Below, piece after piece: positions 1-8,242 of a DNA stretch of 64,000 bases (positions are counted from its first letter, which is position 1; each line of letters starts with the position of its first letter). The stretch is from Sphingobacterium cellulitidis (GTDB taxonomy: Bacteria > Bacteroidota > Bacteroidia > Sphingobacteriales > Sphingobacteriaceae): assembly GCA_002245855.1 (NCBI GenBank), contig NOUX01000013.1, forward strand, positions 1 to 64,000, written 5' to 3'. Below the pieces are notes generated by a model. That model had not been told where the DNA came from. It did no database searches and worked only from the letters and a program-made list of their open reading frames with translations. The position numbers and the translations under genes are program-made.

Positions 1-36
1 CCCCGCCATTTTTTAATGACGGGGTTATTTTTTTTT
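1..36 (+). terminator. Intrinsic terminator of an upstream gene
   Basis: A ten-base-pair stem (arms CCCCGCCATT and AATGACGGGG, one C/A mismatch, loop TTTT) is followed directly by a T-rich run. It ends a plus-strand transcript whose gene lies left of the window. Confidence 0.85.
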
Positions 37-1942
37 AGAGACCTTTTTAGACAGCCCCTTTTGTTTTTATTACCACAACCTAAATACAATTCTGCATGTA
101 CTTTTACATTAAAATGCTTAAAATTTGTTCATTTCCAAGTTTGGGTATTTATTATTGGATCATGTGTCACATATTAATAATCTAAAATATTTAAGTTGAC
201 GATTTACCTGAGACATTGGCTTTTAGGGATGATAATTATTTTCAAAAAAGATATTATTAATATGGTAGCATTGTCGGTAAAACCAAGTATTTATAGAGAC
301 AATATTTTCCCAAAGTGATTCAGTATTTTTGTGGAAAACAAAGGCTAACAATTTATAGAACATTATTCCCAAGAGGCAAACGTCATATATACCAGAAGAA
401 ATTGAAGAGAATTAAGAAAAGGTTTTGGTGTATTAGTTTCAGAAAAAATTTATGGCATTTCAATGTTAAAAACCAATTTGCCTAGTAGGTTTTTGAAATT
501 AATTGAAGGGTATCGATAAAATAGGATAAAAATTTTTATTAAATCTTAAATGGCTTCATGGAGGAATCAAGAGGAAAGCCTAACTAAATAAGTCAGGATC
601 TCTAATTCTAAACTGTTGTTTATGCATCTTTATCTAAATCATTTAACCAAGATTCTACCTCTTCACGGGTTTTACTCGTTTTTTATTGCAGTTTTCCAAA
701 TAATTCATCCTCTTTTCCTTCAACATAAAGAAGGTCGTCATCTGTTAAATCTGCTTATTTCTGTTTAAGTTTTCCTTTAAGAATGTTCCATTACCCTTTT
801 AAATCTAAAGAATTCACATATTTTGAATAAGTGTATTCTTGGAACAATTATTATTAAATTAGGTTTTAAGCTAGTTTAAATTTGATAGGATAGTTTTCCA
901 GCAATGTATTGTTTGCCTTGTGTTATGTTGATAAATGGTGTTTGTATTTATTTCAGTCAATTTGCAGGTCGAAGGATTTTCATCAAAGATTTATTGTTTT
1001 AATTAATAACAAACCCTTATTCTAAATCTGATTTGATATCCTGTTTATTATCCATCACTTTTTTTTCAATGCGAGTCTTCAGTATCTTATGGAGGAAAGA
1101 TAAGCATAAACATAGAACAATGGGCAACACTTAAATAAGTGTATTCTTTACTTGCAGGCCCCCCGGTATATTAAAAATTAAGATAAATATATAGCACTAT
1201 ATTCTAATTTGTAATAAAAAGGCTATAGGGGTTAATTAAATAGGGCCAAAAGCTTGGGATTAATATTTAGCCCTAATATAAAAATAATAACTAATACTGA
1301 GATGACTAGTAATAAAATGGTTTTGTCTTTATTGCTCATTACTCAAATCTAAATAAAAAGGTTTTTCAATGAAATCCTATAAACGATATATTGCTATATA
1401 TGAAATACTTACCCACATCAACAGATGTGCCGATTTGCTCTAAGAATGATATAAAACCTCTATTATGCTATTTTGTTTTATGAATCATTTGTATATTGGA
1501 AAAGCGATTTAAATTCCATGCAATATGTGGAAAATGTTCCATCAATAAATACAGAACGGAATAATAAAGTTTTAAAATTTTATGTTTTTAACTAAAGTTT
1601 CATCCAGACGGTCCAGATGATACATATTTAAAGGCTTTAAATTCTGTTGGGTTTACAGAATAATAATTATTACCAAGTATATTACTTTTCGTTGATTATC
1701 TAAACTTATTATTTGGAAAGTTTCCTATTGGATTGTTGGAAATATTTAATTTACAGTATCTATATTAAACAATGCAATTTCCAAAATAATGAAGGAGTTG
1801 AAATTAAAGAAATTCCTTTGAAGAGAAGGATGGAAAGCTTATCATAGTTATCTATCAAACTGATTCTCAATTACGAAACAGGCAGGGGAAGGGCTTTAGG
1901 AACCATTACAATTTTTAAACTACCCAAGGATCTATCGGTAAA
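37..1942. other. Long non-coding stretch with decayed sequence
   Basis: No open frame of convincing length or composition is visible over about 1.9 kb. The only recognisable content is a broken csbD copy (620-817, listed separately) with flanks that resemble those of the intact csbD near 6.7 kb. A 15-base string, AATAAGTGTATTCTT, occurs at 826-840 and again at 1134-1148. Stops are frequent in all frames, as expected for old pseudogene sequence. I recognise nothing else here. Confidence 0.6.
620..817 (-). pseudogene. csbD-like stress protein, broken by three in-frame stops
   Basis: Read on the minus strand, this 66-codon frame aligns from end to end, without any insertion or deletion, with the intact CsbD-family gene at 6718-6915. 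Codons 9, 21 and 45 are TAA where the intact copy has Lys, Tyr and Glu, and the start codon is GTG instead of ATG. The central part (DLTDDDLLYVEGKEDEL) is nearly unchanged. The 3' flank also resembles that of the intact gene, including a decayed version of its hairpin. It is therefore a duplicated and inactivated paralogue. Confidence 0.85.
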
Positions 1943-1974
1943 TTTGCTTATTAGTTTATTTTTTCTTATATTTG
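1943..1974 (+). promoter_or_regulatory. Bacteroidota-type promoter for gpsA-ggpPS
   Basis: TTTG at 1943-1946 and TATATTTG at 1967-1974 are separated by 20 bases. This matches the -33/-7 pattern known for the Bacteroidota primary sigma factor (TTTG, about 19-21 bases, TAnnTTTG). Transcription would start roughly 55 bases before the gpsA start codon. Assigned from sequence pattern only. Confidence 0.6.
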
Positions 1975-2036
1975 TTTCTCATAAATTATTAAACAGCAGA
2001 ATCTAAACCAATATTCTGCAAATAAATCCCAAAAGT

Positions 2037-3026
2037 TTGATTGAAGTAAGTGTCGTGGGTGGTGGAAGTTGGGCTACTGCTTTAGTAAAAATATTAACCG
2101 AAAATAAGATCCCAACATATTGGTACTTGCGAAGGAAAGAACAGGTAAACCATATTAAGGAAAAAGGAAACAATCCTAGTTATCTTCAGCAAATTCAGCT
2201 CAATCCATTATTTGTTTTTCCAAGTAGCAACCTGCAGGATGTGGTAGCTCAATCAAGGATAATTATTTTTGCTGTACCAAGTGCCTCCCTGGAACAGATC
2301 TGTTATAGCTTTGATTGTTCACTTTTTGATAAAAAGATTGTTTTAACCGCTATGAAAGGTACTGTTGGGGCTAATAATGAAGCTCCGAGTAGTTTTTTGT
2401 GCGAAACATTAAAAATACCAGAGTCCCATATGGTGACCATTGCAGGACCATGCCATTCAGAAGAAATTGCAGACAGCAAACCAACTTATCTGACCTTGTC
2501 CTGTTCAAACCAAGATACTATTGATAAGATAGATGTGTTGTTTAGAAGACCTTATGTCAAAGTGCGTAGCAATAGCGATCCCATGGGGGTTGGCTATGCT
2601 TCTATTTATAAAAACGTATTAGGTATAGCCTGTGGTATGGCCAAAGGTTTAGGTTATGGCGATAATTTCCTAGCAGTGCTCGTTAGCAATGCTCTTTTCG
2701 AAATGCAAAATATTCTAAGGCTTAAAACTAATGTGCAAAGAGAGATCTTTAATTCTTCTTACGCTGGTGATTTGCTAGTGACTGGATATTCTCACAAGAG
2801 CCGAAATCGTCGTTTTGGAGAATTTATAGCCCAAGGACATTCGGCTGAAGAAGCACTGAATAAATTAGGAATGGTAGCTGAGGGTTACTGGGCAGCTAAA
2901 GGACTTTTTTGCTATGCGAAAAAACATGGGTTGGGCTTACCCATTCTTGAATGTATTTATGAAATATTATATAGAAATCATTCCGTAAGATCAAAATTTG
3001 CGGAATTGGAAGGGAAATTAAGATGA
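2037..3026 (+). CDS. gpsA: NAD(P)H-dependent glycerol-3-phosphate dehydrogenase
   Basis: This cytoplasmic enzyme reduces dihydroxyacetone phosphate to sn-glycerol-3-phosphate. The 329-residue length is normal for the family. The N-terminal Rossmann motif GGGSWATA is at residues 8-15, MKG (Lys107) and YKNV (Lys192) fit the conserved lysines, and the C-terminal signature SHKSRNRRFG is present. The start is TTG at 2037; no ATG close by would keep the Rossmann strand. The stop overlaps the next start as ATGA, so the two genes are probably translationally coupled. Since gpsA normally feeds phospholipid synthesis, its pairing with a GT20 fusion suggests a dedicated copy that supplies glycerol-3-phosphate for glucosylglycerol synthesis (inference). 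Whether a second housekeeping copy exists cannot be seen here. Confidence 0.93.
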   Translation: MIEVSVVGGGSWATALVKILTENKIPTYWYLRRKEQVNHIKEKGNNPSYLQQIQLNPLFVFPSSNLQDVVAQSRIIIFAVPSASLEQICYSFDCSLFDKKIVLTAMKGTVGANNEAPSSFLCETLKIPESHMVTIAGPCHSEEIADSKPTYLTLSCSNQDTIDKIDVLFRRPYVKVRSNSDPMGVGYASIYKNVLGIACGMAKGLGYGDNFLAVLVSNALFEMQNILRLKTNVQREIFNSSYAGDLLVTGYSHKSRNRRFGEFIAQGHSAEEALNKLGMVAEGYWAAKGLFCYAKKHGLGLPILECIYEILYRNHSVRSKFAELEGKLR

Positions 3027-5293
3027 TGCTTTTAGCTACGGACTTAGACGGAACATTTTTAGGAGGATCAATGGAAGATCGTCTAAAACTCTATCAGATT
3101 ATTAAAAAAAATAAGAATATTAAATTGGTGTTCGTTACAGGGCGAGGCTTAGAGTCCGTTATCCCATTATTGAACGATCCAACAATCCCGAGACCTCATT
3201 TTATTATTGCTGATGTTGGGGCTACTATATGCGACGGAGCTACGCTTATCCCAGTTGACCCCATTCAACATGAAATTGAAAGCAATTGGCCTTCGGTGTA
3301 TGAGCTTCAAGAGGATTTTTCAGATATCCCTGGTTTGGAATATCAACGAGTACCCCAACAGCGGCGCTGTTCCTATTTCTACGATTTAAGGACAGATCTT
3401 GCTGAGGTTCGTGCTATTGCTGAACTTAGAAAATGTGAGGTGGTGACCTCCTTGGGGAAATATTTGGATATTCTTCCAAAAGGTGTTAATAAAGGAAGTA
3501 CACTGAAAAAACTGGTGGATCATTTGGAATTTCCTGAAAGCAAGGTTTTAGTCGCAGGAGATACATTAAACGACCTTTCTCTGTTTCATGCTGGATTTCA
3601 AGGTGTTGCCGTTGGAAGGTCAGAAATAGCACTTCTAGAAGCTACTGAAAGTCTTTTGAATGTATACCAAGCACATCGTCCTGGAGCTGGAGGTATACTT
3701 GAATGTATGGAGGAATATTCAAATTTTTCCAACTTCGTGAATAATTTTACTGAAGAAACACTTCCTCGACAATCTTCCAAAGACCGACAGCTAGTAATGG
3801 TTTACCATCGACTTCCCTATGAACGGATCATGGTCGAAGGTAAACTTCAGCAGGTATCTCCGAAAAGTCCTAATGGAATAATTCCATCCTTATTAGGTCT
3901 CTTTGAAAAGGGTAGACCCGGCATTTGGATTGGAGAGGAAGTAGATTTAGGGGATGGAAATAAGGATATGAGAAAAAAAGTTGATGCCAATAAATTTCCT
4001 AACCTTGATGTATCAGCTATCTCACTTTCCCAAAAAGACATCGATAAATTTTATAGGGTATTCTCCAAGGAGGCATTTTGGCCAACAATTTTTTCCTTTG
4101 TCGATAAGGCTAAATTTAATCATCTGGATTGGGAGCATTATTTGAAAATCAATAAGTTATTTGCTCAGCGGATAGCGAGAGATGCCGAACCTGAAGCGCT
4201 GGTGTGGATCCACGAATACAATCTTTGGATGGTTCCTTCCTTCTTGAAAATGATGCGTCCGGATCTCAAAATAGGTTTTTTTCACCACACTGCTTTCCCT
4301 GCAGCGGATATTTTTAATACAATTCCTTGGCGACGGGAAATCATAGGAAGCTTACTGATGTGTGATTTTATCAGTTTTCATATTCCGCGATATGTAGAGA
4401 ATTTTATCGATGTACTGCGCAGCCATACTCCTTTTAGGCGTATTAAGACAGTAAATGTTTCAAAACAATTTCTTACTTATAGCATGGCATTGGGTGTTGA
4501 AGAGATGACTAAACTAATTTCAGTTGAGGGACGGACGATTCGATTAGGTGCACAACCTGTTGGTGTTAATTATGAGCTGATTGAGAATTTGATAACTAAA
4601 GATGGGATTGCGCAGAGGATTGAGAAATACAGATCGGAGGTAGCAAGTAAAGATATCAAACGAATTGTATCAATTGAACGGATGGATTATGTGAAGGGAC
4701 CTTTGGAAAAGGTATTGGCCTTCGGAGAATTTCTGAAGGAATATCCTGAATTTCGAGGAAGGGTCGAACTGATAAACGTTTGTACCCCGCCATCAAAAGG
4801 CATGCGCATCTATGACAAGATCAGGGATCAAGTCAATCAGGCTGTGGGAGAAATCAATGGTAGGTACGCTACTCTGGACTGGACTCCAATTCAATATTTC
4901 TTCCAAGCCCTTCCATTCGAAGAAGTCCTTATCCAATATGCTCTGGCAGATGTGGCCTGGATAACACCTTTGCGAGATGGTCTGAACCTTGTTTCCAAGG
5001 AATTTGTCGCAACGCAGGGGATTTTGAACCAATCGGGTGTTTTGGTGCTTTCTGAATTTGCTGGTGCATCTGTCGAACTCCCCTATTGTGTCCCAACAAA
5101 TCCCTATGATCGCCGAAGCATGATCGAGTCCTTACACCAGGCTCTTACTATGCCGGAGGAGGAAGCGTTTTTGCGGATCAAGAGGTCTTTACAACAAATT
5201 AAACATTATGATGTTCAGTACTGGGGAGAGGATTTTGTCAGGGAACTTGAAAAGAGCAATTACACTAACCAAGTAAAGGATCAAACCAAATGA
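3023..5293 (+). CDS. ggpPS: Bifunctional glucosylglycerol-phosphate phosphatase/synthase (GgpPS-type); trehalose-type activity is the alternative
   Basis: This is a 756-residue fusion. Residues about 1-240 form a HAD phosphatase of the sucrose-phosphatase-like type, with DLDGT at 7-11 (nucleophile Asp7) and GDTLND near 179. Residues about 257-745 form a GT20 glycosyltransferase. The GT20 part opens with VMVYHRLPYER and KSPNGIIP, which resembles glucosylglycerol-phosphate synthase more than OtsA, whose N-terminus reads VVSNR followed by a Gly-rich loop. The donor-site motif TPLRDGLNLVSKEF lies near 648. The predicted pathway joins a glucosyl donor (ADP-glucose in known GgpS enzymes) to glycerol-3-phosphate and then removes the phosphate, giving the osmolyte glucosylglycerol. 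The phosphatase-first order matches known GgpPS fusions. The four-base overlap with gpsA, the acceptor supplier, supports this over trehalose-6-phosphate synthase/phosphatase, but substrate remains an inference. Confidence 0.75.
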   Translation: MMLLATDLDGTFLGGSMEDRLKLYQIIKKNKNIKLVFVTGRGLESVIPLLNDPTIPRPHFIIADVGATICDGATLIPVDPIQHEIESNWPSVYELQEDFSDIPGLEYQRVPQQRRCSYFYDLRTDLAEVRAIAELRKCEVVTSLGKYLDILPKGVNKGSTLKKLVDHLEFPESKVLVAGDTLNDLSLFHAGFQGVAVGRSEIALLEATESLLNVYQAHRPGAGGILECMEEYSNFSNFVNNFTEETLPRQSSKDRQLVMVYHRLPYERIMVEGKLQQVSPKSPNGIIPSLLGLFEKGRPGIWIGEEVDLGDGNKDMRKKVDANKFPNLDVSAISLSQKDIDKFYRVFSKEAFWPTIFSFVDKAKFNHLDWEHYLKINKLFAQRIARDAEPEALVWIHEYNLWMVPSFLKMMRPDLKIGFFHHTAFPAADIFNTIPWRREIIGSLLMCDFISFHIPRYVENFIDVLRSHTPFRRIKTVNVSKQFLTYSMALGVEEMTKLISVEGRTIRLGAQPVGVNYELIENLITKDGIAQRIEKYRSEVASKDIKRIVSIERMDYVKGPLEKVLAFGEFLKEYPEFRGRVELINVCTPPSKGMRIYDKIRDQVNQAVGEINGRYATLDWTPIQYFFQALPFEEVLIQYALADVAWITPLRDGLNLVSKEFVATQGILNQSGVLVLSEFAGASVELPYCVPTNPYDRRSMIESLHQALTMPEEEAFLRIKRSLQQIKHYDVQYWGEDFVRELEKSNYTNQVKDQTK

Positions 5294-5296
5294 ACG

Positions 5297-5596
5297 AATT
5301 TAGAAAATGTAGAACGAAAAATCAATAAATTTATTGAAGGGACAATTCCTTATGCTCCATTTTTAATCGGTTAATTGGAATCAAATGCATTTGTTTTTTT
5401 TTGGGTAATGGCTGTTCCAAATGATTCGAAAACTAGTTGATGGTACGTTAGTTTTTCAGTAGGCCTGAAAATAGGGAAGTCTTTACAGCGGGCATTAGCC
5501 AATTTTATTAAGGGGTTGTTGATTTTTTTTAGTACGCTTTTTCTATTGCTAACTATATCTCCTCGCCCAATGGAGTGTGCTGCATGGTTAAGATAG
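5297..5596 (+). pseudogene. Unrecognised gene remnant, probably a membrane protein
   Basis: One frame stays open for 99 codons apart from a TAA at 5372 and a TGA at 5438, and reads like real protein: a charged start (ENVERKINKFIEG) and a hydrophobic end (ALANFIKGLLIFFSTLFLLL). It starts immediately after ggpPS on the same strand. Past 5596 no frame continues cleanly to the BCCT remnant at 5909. I do not recognise the family. It may be a former member of the osmolyte operon. Confidence 0.45.
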
Positions 5597-5908
5597 TTAT
5601 ATATTTATTGCCAATTTCTTGACCGGGCGGAATCAGTTGGTAGTCTCTCCCAAGTGAGGGCTCAGCAATAGTAATATATGGCCGACCAATTGTATAGGAA
5701 CAGGCAAACAGTCGGAACTTGGTCTGATAACGACGATTTTAAGCATGATGATTTGTATTAGCGAAAATGATGATAAGGTTATCAAAACACCTATTGGCGT
5801 TGTTAGGTAAAAACAAGACACTATTGCCTGAAAAGGCATAAATTTAATATGGTTAAATAATAGAATTTATCTATGTCAAAAATAAGAAATTTCAGTTAAT
5901 CTCTTAGC

Positions 5909-6460
5909 ATGGGAGTTACCCTACCAAGCTTTATATTTATAGTAGGTGTATGTTTGGTATCGGCTCTCTTTCCAGGAACAGTGAACGAGATCCTAAATGA
6001 TGTTAAGACCTTTATTTTTGTTAACCTGAATTAGATTTACGTCTGGTCTGTTACCATTTTTGTTCTTTTCCTTATATTTTTGATGGTCAGTAAATTTGGC
6101 GACATCAAACTGGGTAGAAACGACAGCTCTCCGGATTATTCATTTTTTTCATGGATCTCTATGCTCTTTGCAGCAGGCATGGGAATAGGGTTGATGTATT
6201 TTAGTGTTTCAGAACCCATGCAACATTATACTAATGAGATCTTTGCCAAGAACAGTTATGTCAATGCGGCAAAAAATGCCCAACTGTATACATTTTTCCA
6301 TTGATGTATCCACGGGCTATTTATGGGCTTGTCGGTCTAGCGCTGTCCTACTTTGCCTATAGATAAAAGCTTCCCCTATCCCTAAGAAGTTGTCAGTATC
6401 CACTATTGAAGGATGGGATTCAGGGCAAGTGGGAAACCACAATAAAATTTCAATCGCAAA
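5909..6460 (+). pseudogene. BCCT (betaine/carnitine/choline) transporter, degraded N-terminal fragment
   Basis: The frame from ATG 5909 encodes hydrophobic segments and the BCCT signature MLFAAGMGIGLMYFSVSEP followed by NAAKNAQLYTFFH. It is interrupted by TAG at 6032, in a position reading N-stop-IY where Trp is expected, and by TGA at 6302, where the family Trp of FFHWGIHAW is expected. A short deletion then shifts the frame. The continuation AIYGLVGLALSYFAYR and YPLLKDGIQGKW is still readable to about 6460, with another stop after FAYR. The rest of the gene, which is about 500-670 codons in the family, is missing. Intact members import glycine betaine or carnitine, so this cell has lost one osmolyte importer beside a synthesis operon. 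Confidence 0.88.
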
Positions 6461-6674
6461 TATACATTAGGAATGCTTCCAAATAATTTTCCATGATGTA
6501 GTTTCCCGATTGGTTTGAGTATCTAATCTACTTAACTCTTGGTTTTTTTTAAGAAATCCAAATCTTTAGAAAAAATGTATTCGAAGAGCATTTGTTATTA
6601 GTGGCAGGATATCGATTAAATAAATCTAGGTATATTATTAAATCTTGAACCAAATCAAGTAGGGTTTATGAATA

Positions 6675-6699
6675 GAGCCTAACTGATTAGGTTAGGCTC
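6675..6699 (-). terminator. Hairpin downstream of csbD
   Basis: A perfect nine-base-pair stem (GAGCCTAAC and GTTAGGCTC, loop of seven) lies 19 bases past the csbD stop on the minus strand. No good U-run follows, so it may be a weak terminator or an mRNA 3'-end stabiliser. A decayed counterpart lies next to the csbD pseudogene at about 577-600. Confidence 0.55.
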
Positions 6700-6717
6700 C
6701 CAGATTCTAACTGTTAT

Positions 6718-6915
6718 CTATGCTTCCTTATCCAAATCATTTATCCATGATTTTACCTCTTCACGGGTCTTGCCTGTTTTTTCCTGCAGCCTTCCATAGA
6801 GTTCATCTTCTTTTCCTTCAACATAAAGAAGATCGTCATCTGTTAAATCTGCATACTTTTGTTTAACCTTACCTTTTATGATGTTCCATTTTCCTTTTAA
6901 ATCTAAAGAATCCAT
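6718..6915 (-). CDS. CsbD family stress-response protein
   Basis: A 65-residue hydrophilic protein that begins MDSLDLKGKWNIIKGKVKQK and continues with a DLTDDDLLYVEGKEDELYGR segment and a final EEVKSWIND helix, all typical of CsbD/YjbJ proteins. Members are strongly induced by general stress, including osmotic and phosphate stress, but their molecular role is not known. The length is complete for the family. It stands alone on the minus strand, downstream of a decayed transporter and beside the glucosylglycerol genes. A broken paralogue lies at 620-817. Function beyond stress association cannot be assigned. Confidence 0.88.
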   Translation of the reverse strand: MDSLDLKGKWNIIKGKVKQKYADLTDDDLLYVEGKEDELYGRLQEKTGKTREEVKSWINDLDKEA

Positions 6916-7579
6916 ATATTTTTAATTAAGTATATACTAAGTAACACAGCCAATTAAATAAGGTTTTCGAAAAAAAATACTTTTTAAACCACTTTGTGTT
7001 ACGAATAGGATTAATTTTTTCAATTTACTTCACTACATTTTAAAGGTTGGGAATCCTTTGTCACCATTCTGTATATCATATTTCAGGTATCCTAGTGCAA
7101 TTACAGCTAGTTTGTAAGTAACTTCACATTACATGAATTTCCCGATTGTTTCCGATAATCTTTTTAGTTTAAGTTATTTATGCTTCTGGTTTCAAGGGTT
7201 AAGTTTTCTTGTGTTCAAATCTAAAATGCAGGCGGTAATTAATCCGAATTTATGTAAAGCTATTGAGCGGAGATAGCATAATAACATAATCAAACAAGCA
7301 TTTCACTACTTTGTTTGAATTATAAGACTGCAGAATCAAGAATAGGATTTAGTGATAAAAAACGACACCTGATACGAATGCCCAATGGTAAGGTGCAAAA
7401 GCCGTATTTGGATGGATCTGTAAAAGGAGTAGAAGAGGTTTGATTGGGATGAGATTAAGTAAGTAAGGTGAACAAGGATAAGCAATACATTTATCGGCAA
7501 ATTTAAAATCAAAATTTAAAAAGGTATAAAAAGATACTTTTTTAAATTAAAAATAGTATAATTGTATAACAAAACAAAA
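6916..7579. other. Intergenic gap upstream of the carotenoid operon
   Basis: About 660 bases without a convincing gene. One frame from about 7328 to 7440 on the plus strand reads IGFSDKKRHLIRMPNGKVQ and onward to a TGA, which could be a further gene remnant, but I do not recognise it. The carotenoid promoter should lie near the right end; TATAATTG (7556-7563) only approximates TAnnTTTG and no clear -33 box was found. Confidence 0.4.
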
Positions 7580-8242
7580 ATGAAGTACGATATTTTAAAA
7601 AGTGTTATCGATCTAGTTGAAGAATTTGAGATAGAAAATTCGGTCGAAAACATATATCCTGATGATATCGAAGGCTTTAAAAGATGGATTAACATCAAAT
7701 ATAACAGCCAGGAAATGGATAACGATCCTTATTGGGAAGGAAAAGAAAATGGGCGAAGTGCAGAAAGTGTAATTAGTACTTTAATTGTCCATATGAACAG
7801 ATATGCTAAAAGTTACTCTAAATCAGCTATATACGGTTCTGATTTCTCTTCACAAGAAGACTTTATATACCTGATTAACTTAAAGGCGTTTGGCGAAATG
7901 ACCAAAATGGATTTGATAAAAAAGAACGTTCACGAAAAACCCGCCGGAATGCAAATTATCAATCGTCTGATTTCTCAAGGTTGGGTCAATCAAACGGATT
8001 CTGAAATTGACAAAAGAAGTAAAGTTTTAAAAATCAGCATAAAAGGATTGAATGTTTTAGAAAACCAAATGGATAGAATCAGGAAAGCGACTGAAATAGT
8101 TACAGGAGACTTAAACCATTCCGAAAAAATGAAGCTGATCAAATTGCTCAATAAACTCAATGAGTTCCATCAACTTATTTATAACAAGAATATTGAAACA
8201 GAATATTTATTGAATGAAGCTTTAAAGGATAAAAGGCGATGA
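7580..8242 (+). CDS. MarR-like winged-helix regulator of the carotenoid operon
   Basis: About 220 residues. The C-terminal two-thirds read as a MarR winged helix: an ALxxFGEMTKMDL-like helix pair, then a recognition-helix region (AGMQIINRLISQGWV), then a wing with SEIDKRSKVLKIS and a closing GLNVLENQ helix. The N-terminal 70 residues form an extra helical segment not usual in MarR. A TTG 18 bases upstream is in frame, but ATG at 7580 gives the normal start. It overlaps crtI by four bases (ATGA), so it is co-transcribed with the pathway and probably autoregulates it; MarR genes head related clusters in other Bacteroidota. The ligand is unknown. Confidence 0.75.
   Translation: MKYDILKSVIDLVEEFEIENSVENIYPDDIEGFKRWINIKYNSQEMDNDPYWEGKENGRSAESVISTLIVHMNRYAKSYSKSAIYGSDFSSQEDFIYLINLKAFGEMTKMDLIKKNVHEKPAGMQIINRLISQGWVNQTDSEIDKRSKVLKISIKGLNVLENQMDRIRKATEIVTGDLNHSEKMKLIKLLNKLNEFHQLIYNKNIETEYLLNEALKDKRR

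Noticed and set aside
620..817. Stop-codon recoding in the csbD copy
   Set aside because: TAA replaces Lys, Tyr and Glu, so no single amino acid would be inserted, and all real genes here use TAA as stop. Simple pseudogene decay is enough.
3023..5293. Annotation as plain trehalose-6-phosphate synthase/phosphatase (OtsAB)
   Set aside because: The GT20 N-terminal motif and the coupling with gpsA favour a glucosylglycerol enzyme, although trehalose is kept as the alternative.
5633..5839. 68-codon minus-strand frame
   Set aside because: It lies in decayed sequence and has no protein-like features or homologue I recognise.
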